Shown in pieces: positions 19,399 through 28,426 of a DNA stretch of 36,369 nt. Below the pieces are notes generated by a model. That model did not search any database, was not told where the DNA came from, and saw nothing but the letters and a program-made list of their open reading frames with translations. The stretch spans positions 1-36,369 of the forward strand of contig JAAVZY010000045.1 in assembly GCA_022791945.1 (NCBI GenBank), in the 5' to 3' direction. The stretch's first letter is position 1. Every line of letters starts with the position of its first letter. The position numbers and the translations under genes were made by a program. The DNA comes from Oscillospiraceae bacterium. Its GTDB lineage: Bacteria; Bacillota; Clostridia; Oscillospirales; Ruminococcaceae.

Positions 19399-22074
19399 TC
19401 AAACATCCTGATTCATGTTCATTTCGATCCACTGCTGACGGGTGATGATGACGGGGCGGGGCTTAGAGCCCTCAAAAGCGCCCACGATGCCCTTGCTCTC
19501 CATCTCATCAATCAGGCGGGCGGCGCGGGCATAGCCTACCTTCAGCTTTCGCTGAAGGTAGGAGGCGGAGGCCTGGCCGGCCTCGATCACGCACTCCACC
19601 GCGTCATTCAGCAGCTCGTCGCTGTCGTCGAAGCCGCCGCCGTCACTGCCGCCGCTCCCCTTCTCCGACACGGCCTGCCGCTCGATCTCCTCCAGCACCT
19701 TGTCGTCATAGTCCGCCGTGCCGCTGTTCTTGATAAACTCTGTGACCTGCTCCACTTCCTTGTCGCTGACAAAGCAGCCCTGCACCCGCACCGGCTTGGG
19801 ATACCCCAAAGGAGCGAACAGCATATCGCCCCGGCCCAGCAGCTTCTCCGCGCCGCCCGCGTCCAGAATGGTGCGGGAATCCACTGTGGAGGACACCGCG
19901 AAGGCAATCCGGGAGGGAATGTTGGCCTTGATAATGCCGGTGATTACATCCACCGAGGGCCGCTGGGTGGCAATCACCAGGTGCATCCCGGCCGCGCGGG
20001 CCATCTGCGCCAGCCGGCAGATGGCGTCCTCCACCTCGTTGGGCGCGGCCATCATCAGATCCGCCAGCTCGTCGATGATGATGACCACCTGGGGCATGGG
20101 CGCCAGCTCCGGCTTCTCCTCGGCAAGGGCGTTGTAGCCGAAGAAGTCCCGGACGTTGTTCTCCGCAAAGAGCTTGTAGCGGTTGAGCATCTCCGTCACC
20201 GCCCAGCCCAGCGCCCCCGCCGCCTTCCGGGGATCCGTCACCACGGGGACCAGCAGGTGGGGAATCCCATTGTAAACCCCCAGCTCCACCACCTTGGGAT
20301 CGATCATCAGGAACCGCACCTCGCTGGGGGAGGATTTGTACAGCAGGCTGATAATAATGGAATTGATGCAGACTGACTTGCCGGAGCCGGTGGCTCCGGC
20401 AATGAGCATGTGCGGCGTTTTGGCGATATCCGCAATCACCGGCGCGCCGGTAATGTCCCGGCCCAGAGCGAAGCTCAGCTTGCTCTTTGCCTGCTCGAAC
20501 TCCCGTGTCTCGATGATCTCCCGCATGGTGACCACGTCGGTTTTCCGGTTGGGAACCTCAATGCCCACCGCCGGCTTGTTGGGAATGGGCGCTTCGATCC
20601 GCACCCCCGCCGCCGCCAGGTTCAGGGCAATATCGTCCGCCAGACCGGTGATCCGGCTGATCTTCACCCCTGCGGAGGGCTGGAGCTCATACCTGGTCAC
20701 CGTGGGCCCCCGGCTGATATCGATCACCTTGGTCTGCACCCCGAAGCTCTTCAGGGTATCCACAAGCAGATCCGCGTTGGCCCGAAGCTCGCCGCTCACA
20801 TCCTGGTTTTCATTGGGCTTGGGCGCCTTCAGCAGCCCCACAGGCGGGAATACATACTCCCCTCCTACATAGAGCTTTGCCTGATCCGCCCGGTCGAATA
20901 CCGGCTCCACCGGGATCACCGGCTCCTCCTCCCGCTGGAAGCTTAGCGCCTTGTTCACCAGCTCGTCCACAGCGGGATCCCGTTCCTCCAGGGCCGGGAT
21001 GGGCTCCTCCGCCGGGAGAAGCGGCTCAGGAGGCGCATCCGGCGCGGAGGGAGCCTCCTCCGCCTCCAAGACCTCTGAAACCTCCAGAACAGGCTTGGCA
21101 GTCCGCACAGAGGAAACCGCCTCGGCGGACACCGCCGCCTGCTTCCGCTCTTCCTCCAAAAGCACCTCCAGAGAGGGCTTCTGCTCCTCCGGGGGAGGCT
21201 TCGGGGCGGAGGGCTCCTTCGGCAGCTCCGGAGCGGCGTACTGCTCCCAGAGCCGATCCGCCTCCCGCGCGGCGGGCGTCTCCCCTCTTGGCGGAGCAGT
21301 GGGAGCGGGCTCCGGAGGGGTATCCTCCTGCTCCTCCGGACCCAAATCCACGTCAATATTGAAGCGGTTGGCCCGCTTACGCTCCTCCCGACGCTCCCGC
21401 TTTTCCTCCGTAACGGCCTCCCGCTCCTCCCGGCGCTGGACGTAGCTCTCGTTCACCTTCTGCACCGGCTTGGCAATCCCCTTAAACAAGCCGATGAGCG
21501 TGGCGCCCGTCAGCAGCATCACAAAGGCAAACAAAAACAGGGAAATGATGATCACCGCGCCCACCTTGCCGCAGGCGGCGTTGAGCGGCCAGCCCAGCAG
21601 GCCCCCGGCTACACCGCCGCCCTTGAGGAACCGGCCCTTGTCGTAGAGCTCCATAATCCCGTCAAAGAAGCCTGTCCCGGGGAAGGGATTGGCGGAACAG
21701 ATCTCCGCCAGGGCGCAGACCAGCAGCTCCAGAATGCCGGTCTGCCAGAGCTTGTGGCGGATCTCGCCCACGGGCTTGTCCAGGGTGGCCATAATGGCTA
21801 TGTAGATCAAAGCCGCCGGAATCAGCCAGACCGCCGCCCCGAACAATCCGTAGAGGAACTGGTGCATCAGGAGCCACAGGTTGCTCCCGGAGATGGCCGC
21901 GATGGCCGCCAGCAGGATGCCCGCCGTAAACAGCACAATGGCGGAGGCCTGCTGGCGGCTCCGGCGGACCTGCTCCTGTCCGGATTTGCTCCGGGCTCCG
22001 GTTTTCGCCCGGCTTCCAGCGGGCTTTTTCCGTCCGGAGGAGGCGGGCTTTCTGGTGGATGCTTTTGTTGCCAT
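19399..22074 (-). CDS. DNA translocase FtsK/SpoIIIE
   Basis: N-terminal TM helices, Pro/Glu-rich linker, [28 protein letters not shown], gamma-like C-terminal winged helix. Confidence 0.97.
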   Translation of the reverse strand: MATKASTRKPASSGRKKPAGSRAKTGARSKSGQEQVRRSRQQASAIVLFTAGILLAAIAAISGSNLWLLMHQFLYGLFGAAVWLIPAALIYIAIMATLDKPVGEIRHKLWQTGILELLVCALAEICSANPFPGTGFFDGIMELYDKGRFLKGGGVAGGLLGWPLNAACGKVGAVIIISLFLFAFVMLLTGATLIGLFKGIAKPVQKVNESYVQRREEREAVTEEKRERREERKRANRFNIDVDLGPEEQEDTPPEPAPTAPPRGETPAAREADRLWEQYAAPELPKEPSAPKPPPEEQKPSLEVLLEEERKQAAVSAEAVSSVRTAKPVLEVSEVLEAEEAPSAPDAPPEPLLPAEEPIPALEERDPAVDELVNKALSFQREEEPVIPVEPVFDRADQAKLYVGGEYVFPPVGLLKAPKPNENQDVSGELRANADLLVDTLKSFGVQTKVIDISRGPTVTRYELQPSAGVKISRITGLADDIALNLAAAGVRIEAPIPNKPAVGIEVPNRKTDVVTMREIIETREFEQAKSKLSFALGRDITGAPVIADIAKTPHMLIAGATGSGKSVCINSIIISLLYKSSPSEVRFLMIDPKVVELGVYNGIPHLLVPVVTDPRKAAGALGWAVTEMLNRYKLFAENNVRDFFGYNALAEEKPELAPMPQVVIIIDELADLMMAAPNEVEDAICRLAQMARAAGMHLVIATQRPSVDVITGIIKANIPSRIAFAVSSTVDSRTILDAGGAEKLLGRGDMLFAPLGYPKPVRVQGCFVSDKEVEQVTEFIKNSGTADYDDKVLEEIERQAVSEKGSGGSDGGGFDDSDELLNDAVECVIEAGQASASYLQRKLKVGYARAARLIDEMESKGIVGAFEGSKPRPVIITRQQWIEMNMNQDV

Positions 22075-22124
22075 GATACAGTAACCGTCCTTTTTCTGTA
22101 TATCTGTATGAATGCTTCCGGATC

Positions 22125-22973
22125 CTACCGGACAATCAGATCGTAGATTCCCAGACCGATGGTCACCGCGCCCACCGCCAGGGTGTAGTAGGCGAAGATC
22201 TTAAACCGATCCGACCGGATCAGCCACGCCACCATCTTAATGGCGAAGAATCCCACTACTGCGGACACAAGGAATCCCACCGCCAGGGGCAGAAGCTCCA
22301 CCTCCTGCCCGGAGGTGACCACATCCTTAAACTCCATCACGCCCGCCCCCAGGATCGCCGGGATGCCCAGGATGAAGGAGAACTGAACCGCGTACTTCTT
22401 CGACAGCCCGCAGATCAGGCTGGTTGCCACCGTAGAGCCGGACCGGGAAATCCCCGGCAGGGTGGCCGCGCACTGGGTAAGGCCGATGGCAACAGCGTCC
22501 GTATAGCGCATATTCCGCCCGGTTTTATCCCCCTTGACCACTCGGTCGGAGAGATAGAGCAGGACGCTGGTCAGCAGGAAGCAGCCGCCCAGCACCAGCA
22601 GACTGGGCTGGCTGATCAGCCCCTTCAGCTTCCCGTAGAAGGGCAGCAGCAGGCAGAGGGGCAGAGTCGCCACAATCAGCATGACGATCATCCGCCGGTA
22701 CTCGTTCATATCCTTCCAGCGAAATTTCCCGGTAAAGAGATCTCCCGCCATCCGGAAGAACTCCAGGATCAAATTCCAAATGGTGCTGTGGAAGGCAATG
22801 AACACCGCCACCAGCGTTCCCAGGTGCATCACCACCGAAAGGAGCGTTCCCTCCTCCGGGGAAACCTGGGTAAACCGCTGCACCAGAGCCAGATGCCCTG
22901 AGCTGGAAACGGGCAGGAACTCCGTAAGTCCCTGAACAATCGCCTGAAGAACCGCGCTTAGAATATTTGACAT
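22125..22973 (-). CDS. uppP: Undecaprenyl-diphosphatase UppP (BacA)
   Basis: [22 protein letters not shown] and [19 protein letters not shown]. Confidence 0.97.
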   Translation of the reverse strand: MSNILSAVLQAIVQGLTEFLPVSSSGHLALVQRFTQVSPEEGTLLSVVMHLGTLVAVFIAFHSTIWNLILEFFRMAGDLFTGKFRWKDMNEYRRMIVMLIVATLPLCLLLPFYGKLKGLISQPSLLVLGGCFLLTSVLLYLSDRVVKGDKTGRNMRYTDAVAIGLTQCAATLPGISRSGSTVATSLICGLSKKYAVQFSFILGIPAILGAGVMEFKDVVTSGQEVELLPLAVGFLVSAVVGFFAIKMVAWLIRSDRFKIFAYYTLAVGAVTIGLGIYDLIVR

Positions 22974-23009
22974 GATCCTTCCTCCATTATGTAGGTGTCT
23001 GCCTGGCGC

Positions 23010-23530
23010 CAGAGCCTATTCAAGATCTCTGGGTATCAGGGGAAGACCTCGAGAGCTCTGCTCTCGAGCTCTCGCCAAGGGGATTAAATCCCCTTGGATT
23101 CCCGTAAATTTTTTTGGGGGTGGGGGCCTTCCTCGCTGATACTCCCTACGTGGCTGATCGCCCGCCTACCCATTTTTTCGTAAAGAAAAAATTCATCCCC
23201 ATAGGCGGCGCAGACCGTACGACGCAGAAAGCCCCGAGCGTGTTCTGTTACGCTCATACTGTCTGCGCCGCAGGAACTATCCCGCACGCAGGGGGGAGCT
23301 TTTTTCTTTACGAAAAAAGCGTACTGCGTGAATCAGACTATCTGCGTGGCAGAAAGCTGGAAGTCTGTACAGACTTGACCCCACCCCTTTTTCCGCCCTT
23401 GAAAAGCCCTTAAAAATTACGGGTTCCAAGGCGATTTAGATCCCCGATGCGTCGTGAAACGACGCACCGCAGAGCCGCGAGACAGAGTCTCGCGGCCTTG
23501 CCCGACCGCGCAGAGAGCCTGAACAGCCTC
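23010..23530 (+). repeat. Modular intergenic repeat copy G (forward; both terminal repeats recognisable)
   Basis: Left AGAGCCTATTCAAGATCTCTGG; right GCGCAGAGAGCCTGAACAGCCTC (inverse of GAGGCTGTTCAGGCTCTCTGCGC); internal modules as copy A. Confidence 0.94.
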
Positions 23531-23743
23531 CTAGCGTTCTGTGTGGGGGCGGGCGTTGGGGAGCAGCTCTCCTGGAGCGTACCGAAGATAGTCTGCCGGA
23601 TCCGTGGAGAGGATCCGTTCAATCTGCAGGCCCTCCGGAGAGCTTCTGCCCTGAAACAGGCTTTCGCCCTGCCGCCGGTATTCCATCGGCCCGGGCGGCT
23701 CATAGAAGATTGCATATTCACTGACCACTGTGTGCAGAAGCAT
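23531..23743 (-). CDS. ylzJ: YlzJ-like protein
   Basis: [18 protein letters not shown]-terminus and position immediately downstream of, and overlapping, a tepA-like gene. Confidence 0.75.
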   Translation of the reverse strand: MLLHTVVSEYAIFYEPPGPMEYRRQGESLFQGRSSPEGLQIERILSTDPADYLRYAPGELLPNARPHTER

Positions 23744-24548
23744 GAAATCCCTCGCTTTCTCCTGAACGGCGCTGGCCTGTTTTGCCGGGAGCGCTCCGGC
23801 GGGCCGCGCCGGATTTGCGGGGCTTTTTCTTCTCTTCCCCCGCCCTGCTCTCGATCATCCCATAAAGGCACTGGACCGCGTCCGCCAGGCCGCCCAGCCG
23901 ATCAATCAGGCCCTCCTTGACCGCGTCCTCCCCGTTCAGGACGGTTCCCACATCCGTGGCCAGCTCTCCGGTGGTCATCATCAGCTTCCGGAAGCGCTTC
24001 TCCGTGATCCGGGAGTTTTTCACCACAAAGCCCACGATCCGATCCTGCATCTTCTCAAAGTAGGACAGCGTTTGAGGGACGCCCAGCACCAGGCCGTTCA
24101 TCCGCACGGGATGAATCGTCATGGTGGCGGAGGGCACAATGAAAGAACAGTTGGAGCTTACCGCCAGAGGGACGCCGATGGAATGCCCGCCCCCCAGCAC
24201 AATGGAAACCGTGGGCTTTGACATCCCGGCGATCAGCTCCGCAATGGCAAGGCCCGCCTCCACGTCTCCGCCCACGGTATTGATCAGGATCATCAGCCCC
24301 TTGATCTCCGGGGACTGCTCGATGGCTACCAGCTGGGGCATCACATGCTCATATTTGGTGGTTTTGTTCTGGGAGGGCAGGATGTAGTGGCCCTCCACCT
24401 GCCCGATGATGGTCAGGCAGTGAATCACGTGCTCCCCGTGGGTGGTGATGGAGCCGGTCTGAATGATGCTGCTCTGCTGAGTCTCTTCCTCCTGGGTGTC
24501 CTCCTGCTCCTCTTCGGGGCAGTTCGCCGCCTTCAGCTCCTCGTTCAT
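23718..24548 (-). CDS. tepA: ClpP-family protease/translocation-enhancing protein TepA-like
   Basis: [66 protein letters not shown] ClpP-like motifs; tepA-ylzJ order. Confidence 0.85.
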   Translation of the reverse strand: MNEELKAANCPEEEQEDTQEEETQQSSIIQTGSITTHGEHVIHCLTIIGQVEGHYILPSQNKTTKYEHVMPQLVAIEQSPEIKGLMILINTVGGDVEAGLAIAELIAGMSKPTVSIVLGGGHSIGVPLAVSSNCSFIVPSATMTIHPVRMNGLVLGVPQTLSYFEKMQDRIVGFVVKNSRITEKRFRKLMMTTGELATDVGTVLNGEDAVKEGLIDRLGGLADAVQCLYGMIESRAGEEKKKPRKSGAARRSAPGKTGQRRSGESEGFHASAHSGQ

Positions 24549-24676
24549 CCTTGACCATTCCCTTCCCGCCGTACAAACCGGTACGGCCTATTTGCATCTG
24601 TCCCCGCCAAAGCGCCGGGACAGTCCGCCGGGAATAGTGTTTACCTCTTTCAGCAGAGTATGCGGCTCATCTTTCT

Positions 24677-24705
24677 ATTATAATCAGCTTTCCAGATGAT
24701 GTCAA
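24677..24705 (-). promoter_or_regulatory. Sigma-A-type promoter upstream of tepA-ylzJ
   Basis: TTGACA-17 nt-TATAAT on the minus strand. Confidence 0.8.
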
Positions 24706-24743
24706 ATAAAAATAAACATATGTTCCAAATTATTTTTTATATT

Positions 24744-25472
24744 TTACGACAGATCCCAGGGATCCATTCCCTGCTCCCGGAGGGTGCCGGCCAGTTCCCC
24801 CTGGGGAACTGTGATGTTGGTATAGTATTGGGGGATTTCCCCTACAATAATGGTTTCAGCGGCCACGAAGTCAGTATGTACTGTCACGGGCTCCCGGCGG
24901 AGGGGAACCATGGCGGAGAGCTCCAGGGTAAGCCCCAGTACGATCTGGTGGCTGGTCTGGTTGATTCCGGCGGAGTGAAAGCGGCTTTCCACCGTAGTGC
25001 TCAGGCTTCCCACAGGGACCAGCCGAAAGGGGATATCCGGCCCTCTTCCGGCCAGCCACTCACTTCCCAGAAGGGTGCCCAGCGGCAGGGAATAGCTGTG
25101 GCGGCGCTGTTCCTCCAGGGCCTGGGCGATGTTCTGTTCCAGCCTGCTTTTGAGCCGTCCCAGCTCTCCGGCGTTGGTTTCCACCGAGATGATCCGCCCC
25201 TCCCCGTCCTGGGCGATCTGAACCAGGGCGCCGTAATCCAGGCCGGTTTCCTGGAGAAGGCTGAGGGTTTCCTCCGCCAGAATTTCCGTGGCCAGGAGCC
25301 GCCCCTGATACTGGAGGGCCTCCCTCACGGTGGATCCCATGGCAAAGTGGATCGCTCCTGCAAGCAGCACGGTCAGAAGAAGGAAGCGCGTCAGGGGACT
25401 GCGCCTTCTCCTTGGCGGAATCCCAGTCCCCGGGCGGCTCTGCCTTGAATAGTTCCGGTGAACCGTTTTCAT
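24744..25472 (-). CDS. yunB: Sporulation protein YunB
   Basis: TM near N-terminus; GLDYGALVQIAQDGEGRIISVETNAGELGRLKSRL; LPLGTLLGSEWLAGRGPDIPFRLVPVGSLSTTVESRFHSAGINQTSHQIVLGL. Confidence 0.9.
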   Translation of the reverse strand: MKTVHRNYSRQSRPGTGIPPRRRRSPLTRFLLLTVLLAGAIHFAMGSTVREALQYQGRLLATEILAEETLSLLQETGLDYGALVQIAQDGEGRIISVETNAGELGRLKSRLEQNIAQALEEQRRHSYSLPLGTLLGSEWLAGRGPDIPFRLVPVGSLSTTVESRFHSAGINQTSHQIVLGLTLELSAMVPLRREPVTVHTDFVAAETIIVGEIPQYYTNITVPQGELAGTLREQGMDPWDLS

Positions 25473-25582
25473 CCCCTCCTTGCTTAAATATGGCCCAGAG
25501 GGCATATCAACAGTATATGCGGCTCTCTCCTGGAAATCAATTCACCAGGGACGTCCTCATGCCCGCCGCATTCTTTTCTCCC

Positions 25583-25611
25583 TTGACAAATTGCGCTTTA
25601 TAGGATACGAT
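25583..25611 (+). promoter_or_regulatory. Candidate promoter for the queT leader
   Basis: TTGACA-17 nt-TACGAT, upstream of repeat copy H and the riboswitch. Confidence 0.6.
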
Positions 25612-25633
25612 ACAAAATAAACGATTTTGAAAG

Positions 25634-25880
25634 GTTGTCTCTGCGTGGCCGAAGGGCAGGGCCGCGAGACGCTGTCTCGCGCTCTGCCAAGGGGAAGGGA
25701 TTCCCCTTGGATTCTCGTTATTTTAGGGCTTTATTAAAGGGTTGGGGTTAAGTCTGTACAGACTTCCCTGCTTCTGCCACGCAGAGAGTCTGATTCACGC
25801 AGTACGCTTTTTTCGTAAAGAAAAAAGCGTACTGGTGCGGATCCCAAGTCTGTACGCCCCAGCAAGCGTGCGCCCACACT
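25634..25880 (-). repeat. Modular intergenic repeat copy H (partial, reverse orientation)
   Basis: TCTCTGCGTGGCCGAAGGGCAGGGCC end, CCAAGGGGAAGGGATTCCCCTTGG, AAGTCTGTACAGACTT, then the A/T-rich hairpin closed as a perfect inverted repeat. Confidence 0.92.
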
Positions 25881-25904
25881 CCCGGCGGGAAGGGATAATT
25901 CCCG

Positions 25905-25943
25905 CAGTCAGTCGCAACCTCCTGACTTAAAATAAAACTACGG
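25905..25943 (+). promoter_or_regulatory. preQ1-I class riboswitch
   Basis: AGTCAG-TCGCAACCTC-CTGACT stem-loop followed by A-rich tail TTAAAATAAAACTACGGAAGG merging with the RBS; closely resembles the Thermoanaerobacter tengcongensis preQ1-I aptamer (GGGUCGCAGUAACCCCAGUUAACAAAACAAGG). Confidence 0.85.
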
Positions 25944-25958
25944 AAGGAAAATGAATCA

Positions 25959-26492
25959 ATGGAAGCATCCAAACGCACCCGCAAACTAACACAAACCGCC
26001 ATGCTGGCGGGACTGTACGCAGCAATCACCTTCGCTACCTTTTTTATGTCCTTTGGAGCAATCCAGTTCCGGGTAAGCGAAGCGCTGACGATTCTCCCCG
26101 TATTCACGGCCACAGCCGTGCCGGGGCTCTCTTTAGGCTGCGCCCTGGCCAACCTGGTGGGCTTTTTTGCCGGGGTGAATCCCACCGGCTGGCTGGACGC
26201 TGTTTTCGGCACCTCAGCTACCCTCCTGGCTGCCCTGCTCACCCGCCGGCTGGGAAAAGACGGGCCTCTTTGGAGAAAATGCCTGTTGGCCCCTCTCCCG
26301 CCGGTGCTCCTTAACGCCCTGATTGTGGGGCTGGAGCTGGCCTTTGCCTTCGGACCAATGAATCTGCCCGGATTCCTTTCCTATGCCCTCTCAGTGGGGA
26401 TCGGGCAGGCAGTCATCTGCTACGGGCTGGGCGTTCCTCTCCTGCTGGCCCTTTCCCGGAAGGCGCTTTATCAGAAGATTTTCCGGGAATGA
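25959..26492 (+). CDS. queT: QueT family ECF transporter S component (queuosine precursor transport)
   Basis: LTQTAMLAGLYAAITFATFFMSFGAIQFRVSEALTILPVFTATAVPGLSLGCALANLVG; preceded by preQ1-I riboswitch. Confidence 0.93.
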   Translation: MEASKRTRKLTQTAMLAGLYAAITFATFFMSFGAIQFRVSEALTILPVFTATAVPGLSLGCALANLVGFFAGVNPTGWLDAVFGTSATLLAALLTRRLGKDGPLWRKCLLAPLPPVLLNALIVGLELAFAFGPMNLPGFLSYALSVGIGQAVICYGLGVPLLLALSRKALYQKIFRE

Positions 26493-26522
26493 TGCTTCCC
26501 GTACCTTGCATTCGGAAAGAGT

Positions 26523-26641
26523 TTCATGGTATAATAAGTGCAAATCACTTATTATACCATGGCCAAGGCGATGCGCTCACTTCGTTCGCTCCCGCCTCTA
26601 TGGCCGATTATACCATTCCGCTTTGCTTCATGGTATAATGA
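26523..26641 (+). repeat. TGGTATAAT-bearing palindromic repeat, copy 2
   Basis: CATGGTATAATAAGTG-CAAAT-CACTTATTATACCATG palindrome (26525-26561), then GGCCAAGGCGATGCGCTCAC...GATTATACCA and CATGGTATAATG; homologous to 15159-15288. Confidence 0.92.
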
Positions 26642-26682
26642 GTACAGATTGACAAACCAACAACATAGGGAGTGTGCGGTGT

Positions 26683-26835
26683 ATGAAAACATTGTTGAAA
26701 ATTCTGGCTTGTGCATCTGCGGCTCTGATTCTGGTACAGCTTGCGCAGCTCTTGGTAGATATCCTGTATGAGCGGTACGGGAAACGCTACATCCTCACGG
26801 GCGAGGGCGAAGGCCACGTCCAGGCCCAGGACTGA
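26683..26835 (+). CDS. Small (50 aa) single-TM protein of unknown function
   Basis: MKTLLKILACASAALILVQLAQLLVDILYERYGKRYILTGEGEGHVQAQD*; AGGGAG upstream, TGGTATAAT promoter-like motif at 26632-26640, terminator downstream. Confidence 0.6.
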   Translation: MKTLLKILACASAALILVQLAQLLVDILYERYGKRYILTGEGEGHVQAQD

Positions 26836-26862
26836 ACAGGATAGACTGCTTTCTTACAGATC

Positions 26863-26903
26863 TGAAAGCGCCGGGAACGCAATAGCGTTCCCGGCGCTTT
26901 TTG
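26863..26903 (+). terminator. Strong rho-independent terminator
   Basis: AAAGCGCCGGGAACGC-AATA-GCGTTCCCGGCGCTTTTT. Confidence 0.93.
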
Positions 26904-26914
26904 TCCGTCCCCGC

Positions 26915-27880
26915 TCAATCCCTCAATCCGGCAGAGTCCCGCCAGGCCATGTAATCCTCATAGAGCCTGGCCGACTCCGGCGCCCCCGCAAAGGCCGCCG
27001 AACCGGGTCTGCTGAGCATCCCCTGATATTGATAGGCCAAAATCCGATCCACATAGGGAGACACCGCCTCCAGCTGCCGCCGTATCCGTTCAAAGGGCGC
27101 GGGCAGAAGGGGGCTCTGATAGGTTTCTCCCTGGAAGGTGAACAGCTCCACATCCGCCCAAAGGGCGGCGCGCCCCGCCTTATCGTGAGCCCGCCGCAAG
27201 GCCTCGTAATACCTGGGCGTCTCTTCCGTGGAGGACTTGCGCACCCCTACCTCATCCTGATAGGCAATGAAATCCACATCCAGGGCTTCCAGATCCCGAA
27301 CATAGCTGTCGTCCGCACGGATATCCTTAGTGCCGTAGGGAGCAATCAGGGTGCGGAAGCGCGGGTTCAGCCTGCGGGAATGGGCGGAGGAGAGATTCAC
27401 ATACTCGGCAAACAGCTGAGGGATCCCGCCCCGAAGCCAGCACTCGTCCGGGTAATACCAGCCGTAGAAGCTGGGATGTCCTCCAAAGCGTTCCGCCAGC
27501 TGCTCCATGGCCCGGAGCACCCGATCCAGCCGCTCCGGCCGGGTCATGTTCAGCTCCGTCTCCCGCCAGTTTCCGTAAAAGCCGTTGCTGACAAAGACCT
27601 TCATTCCCAGTCTGTCCGCTTCGTCCAGGAGCACCTCCAGGGGATTCGGACAGGCAAGCCGGCTGGGCGGATAAATATCCGTTTGAAAATAAGCGGCGTC
27701 ATCCAGAGCAGTGGCCAGGAGAACCAGGTATTCCATACCGGCCCCCCGCATATCTCCCAGCAGAATCCGCCATTGTTCCGGGGTAAAGGCAGCGCAGGCC
27801 GGATTGTAAAGTGCTCCCTCCTGGCGGGAATGGTGCTGAAACTCGATCCAGCTGCCCGTAATAAGCTTAAATGCTGACAT
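26915..27880 (-). CDS. DUF4434-like (glycosidase-fold) protein
   Basis: MSAFKLITGSWIEFQHHSR..., FVSNGFYGNW, FYGWYYPDECWLR, VDFIAYQDEVGV; TIM-barrel-like motif pattern. Confidence 0.75.
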   Translation of the reverse strand: MSAFKLITGSWIEFQHHSRQEGALYNPACAAFTPEQWRILLGDMRGAGMEYLVLLATALDDAAYFQTDIYPPSRLACPNPLEVLLDEADRLGMKVFVSNGFYGNWRETELNMTRPERLDRVLRAMEQLAERFGGHPSFYGWYYPDECWLRGGIPQLFAEYVNLSSAHSRRLNPRFRTLIAPYGTKDIRADDSYVRDLEALDVDFIAYQDEVGVRKSSTEETPRYYEALRRAHDKAGRAALWADVELFTFQGETYQSPLLPAPFERIRRQLEAVSPYVDRILAYQYQGMLSRPGSAAFAGAPESARLYEDYMAWRDSAGLRD

Positions 27881-27914
27881 GGCAAAACAACTCCTTCCGA
27901 TCAGTCTGTGCTTA

Positions 27915-28426
27915 CAGCGGGAAAGACCTCGAGAGCTCTGCTCTCGAGCTCTCGCCAAGGGGAGCTGGCTCCCCTTGGATTCCCATCTTTTTGGGGTGGG
28001 GTGGGGATGGGCGCTTGCGCCCGTCCCCCTACCTCGCTGGTACTCCCTGCCTCGCTGCCGCTCCCTTCGTGGACGATCGCCCGCCTACCCATTTTTTCGT
28101 AAAGAAAAAATTCAGCCCTGCGTACGGGGAAGGAGCTGCGACGCAAAGAGCTTCGAGCGGGCCCTGCGCAGATTCTCTGTGCGGCACAGGAAGTATCCCG
28201 CACCCGGGAGGAAGCTTTTTTCTTTACGAAAAAAGCGTACTGCGGGAATCAGACTCTCTGCGTGGCAGAAAGCCGGAAGTCTGTACAGACCTGACCCCAC
28301 CCCTTTTCCGCCCCTAAAAAAAGCCCTTAAAAAATTACGGGTTCCAAGGGGATTTAGATCCCCGATGCGCCGCCAGCGGCGCATCGCGGAGACTCGAGGC
28401 AGAGCCTCGAGGTCTTGCCCTTCCTG
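27915..28426 (+). repeat. Modular intergenic repeat copy I (forward orientation)
   Basis: Full module set as copy A. Confidence 0.95.

Noticed and set aside
26608-26817. 69-aa minus-strand ORF overlapping the 50-aa plus-strand gene
   Set aside because: Runs through the TGGTATAAT repeat and lacks an RBS; the plus-strand small ORF has better signals.
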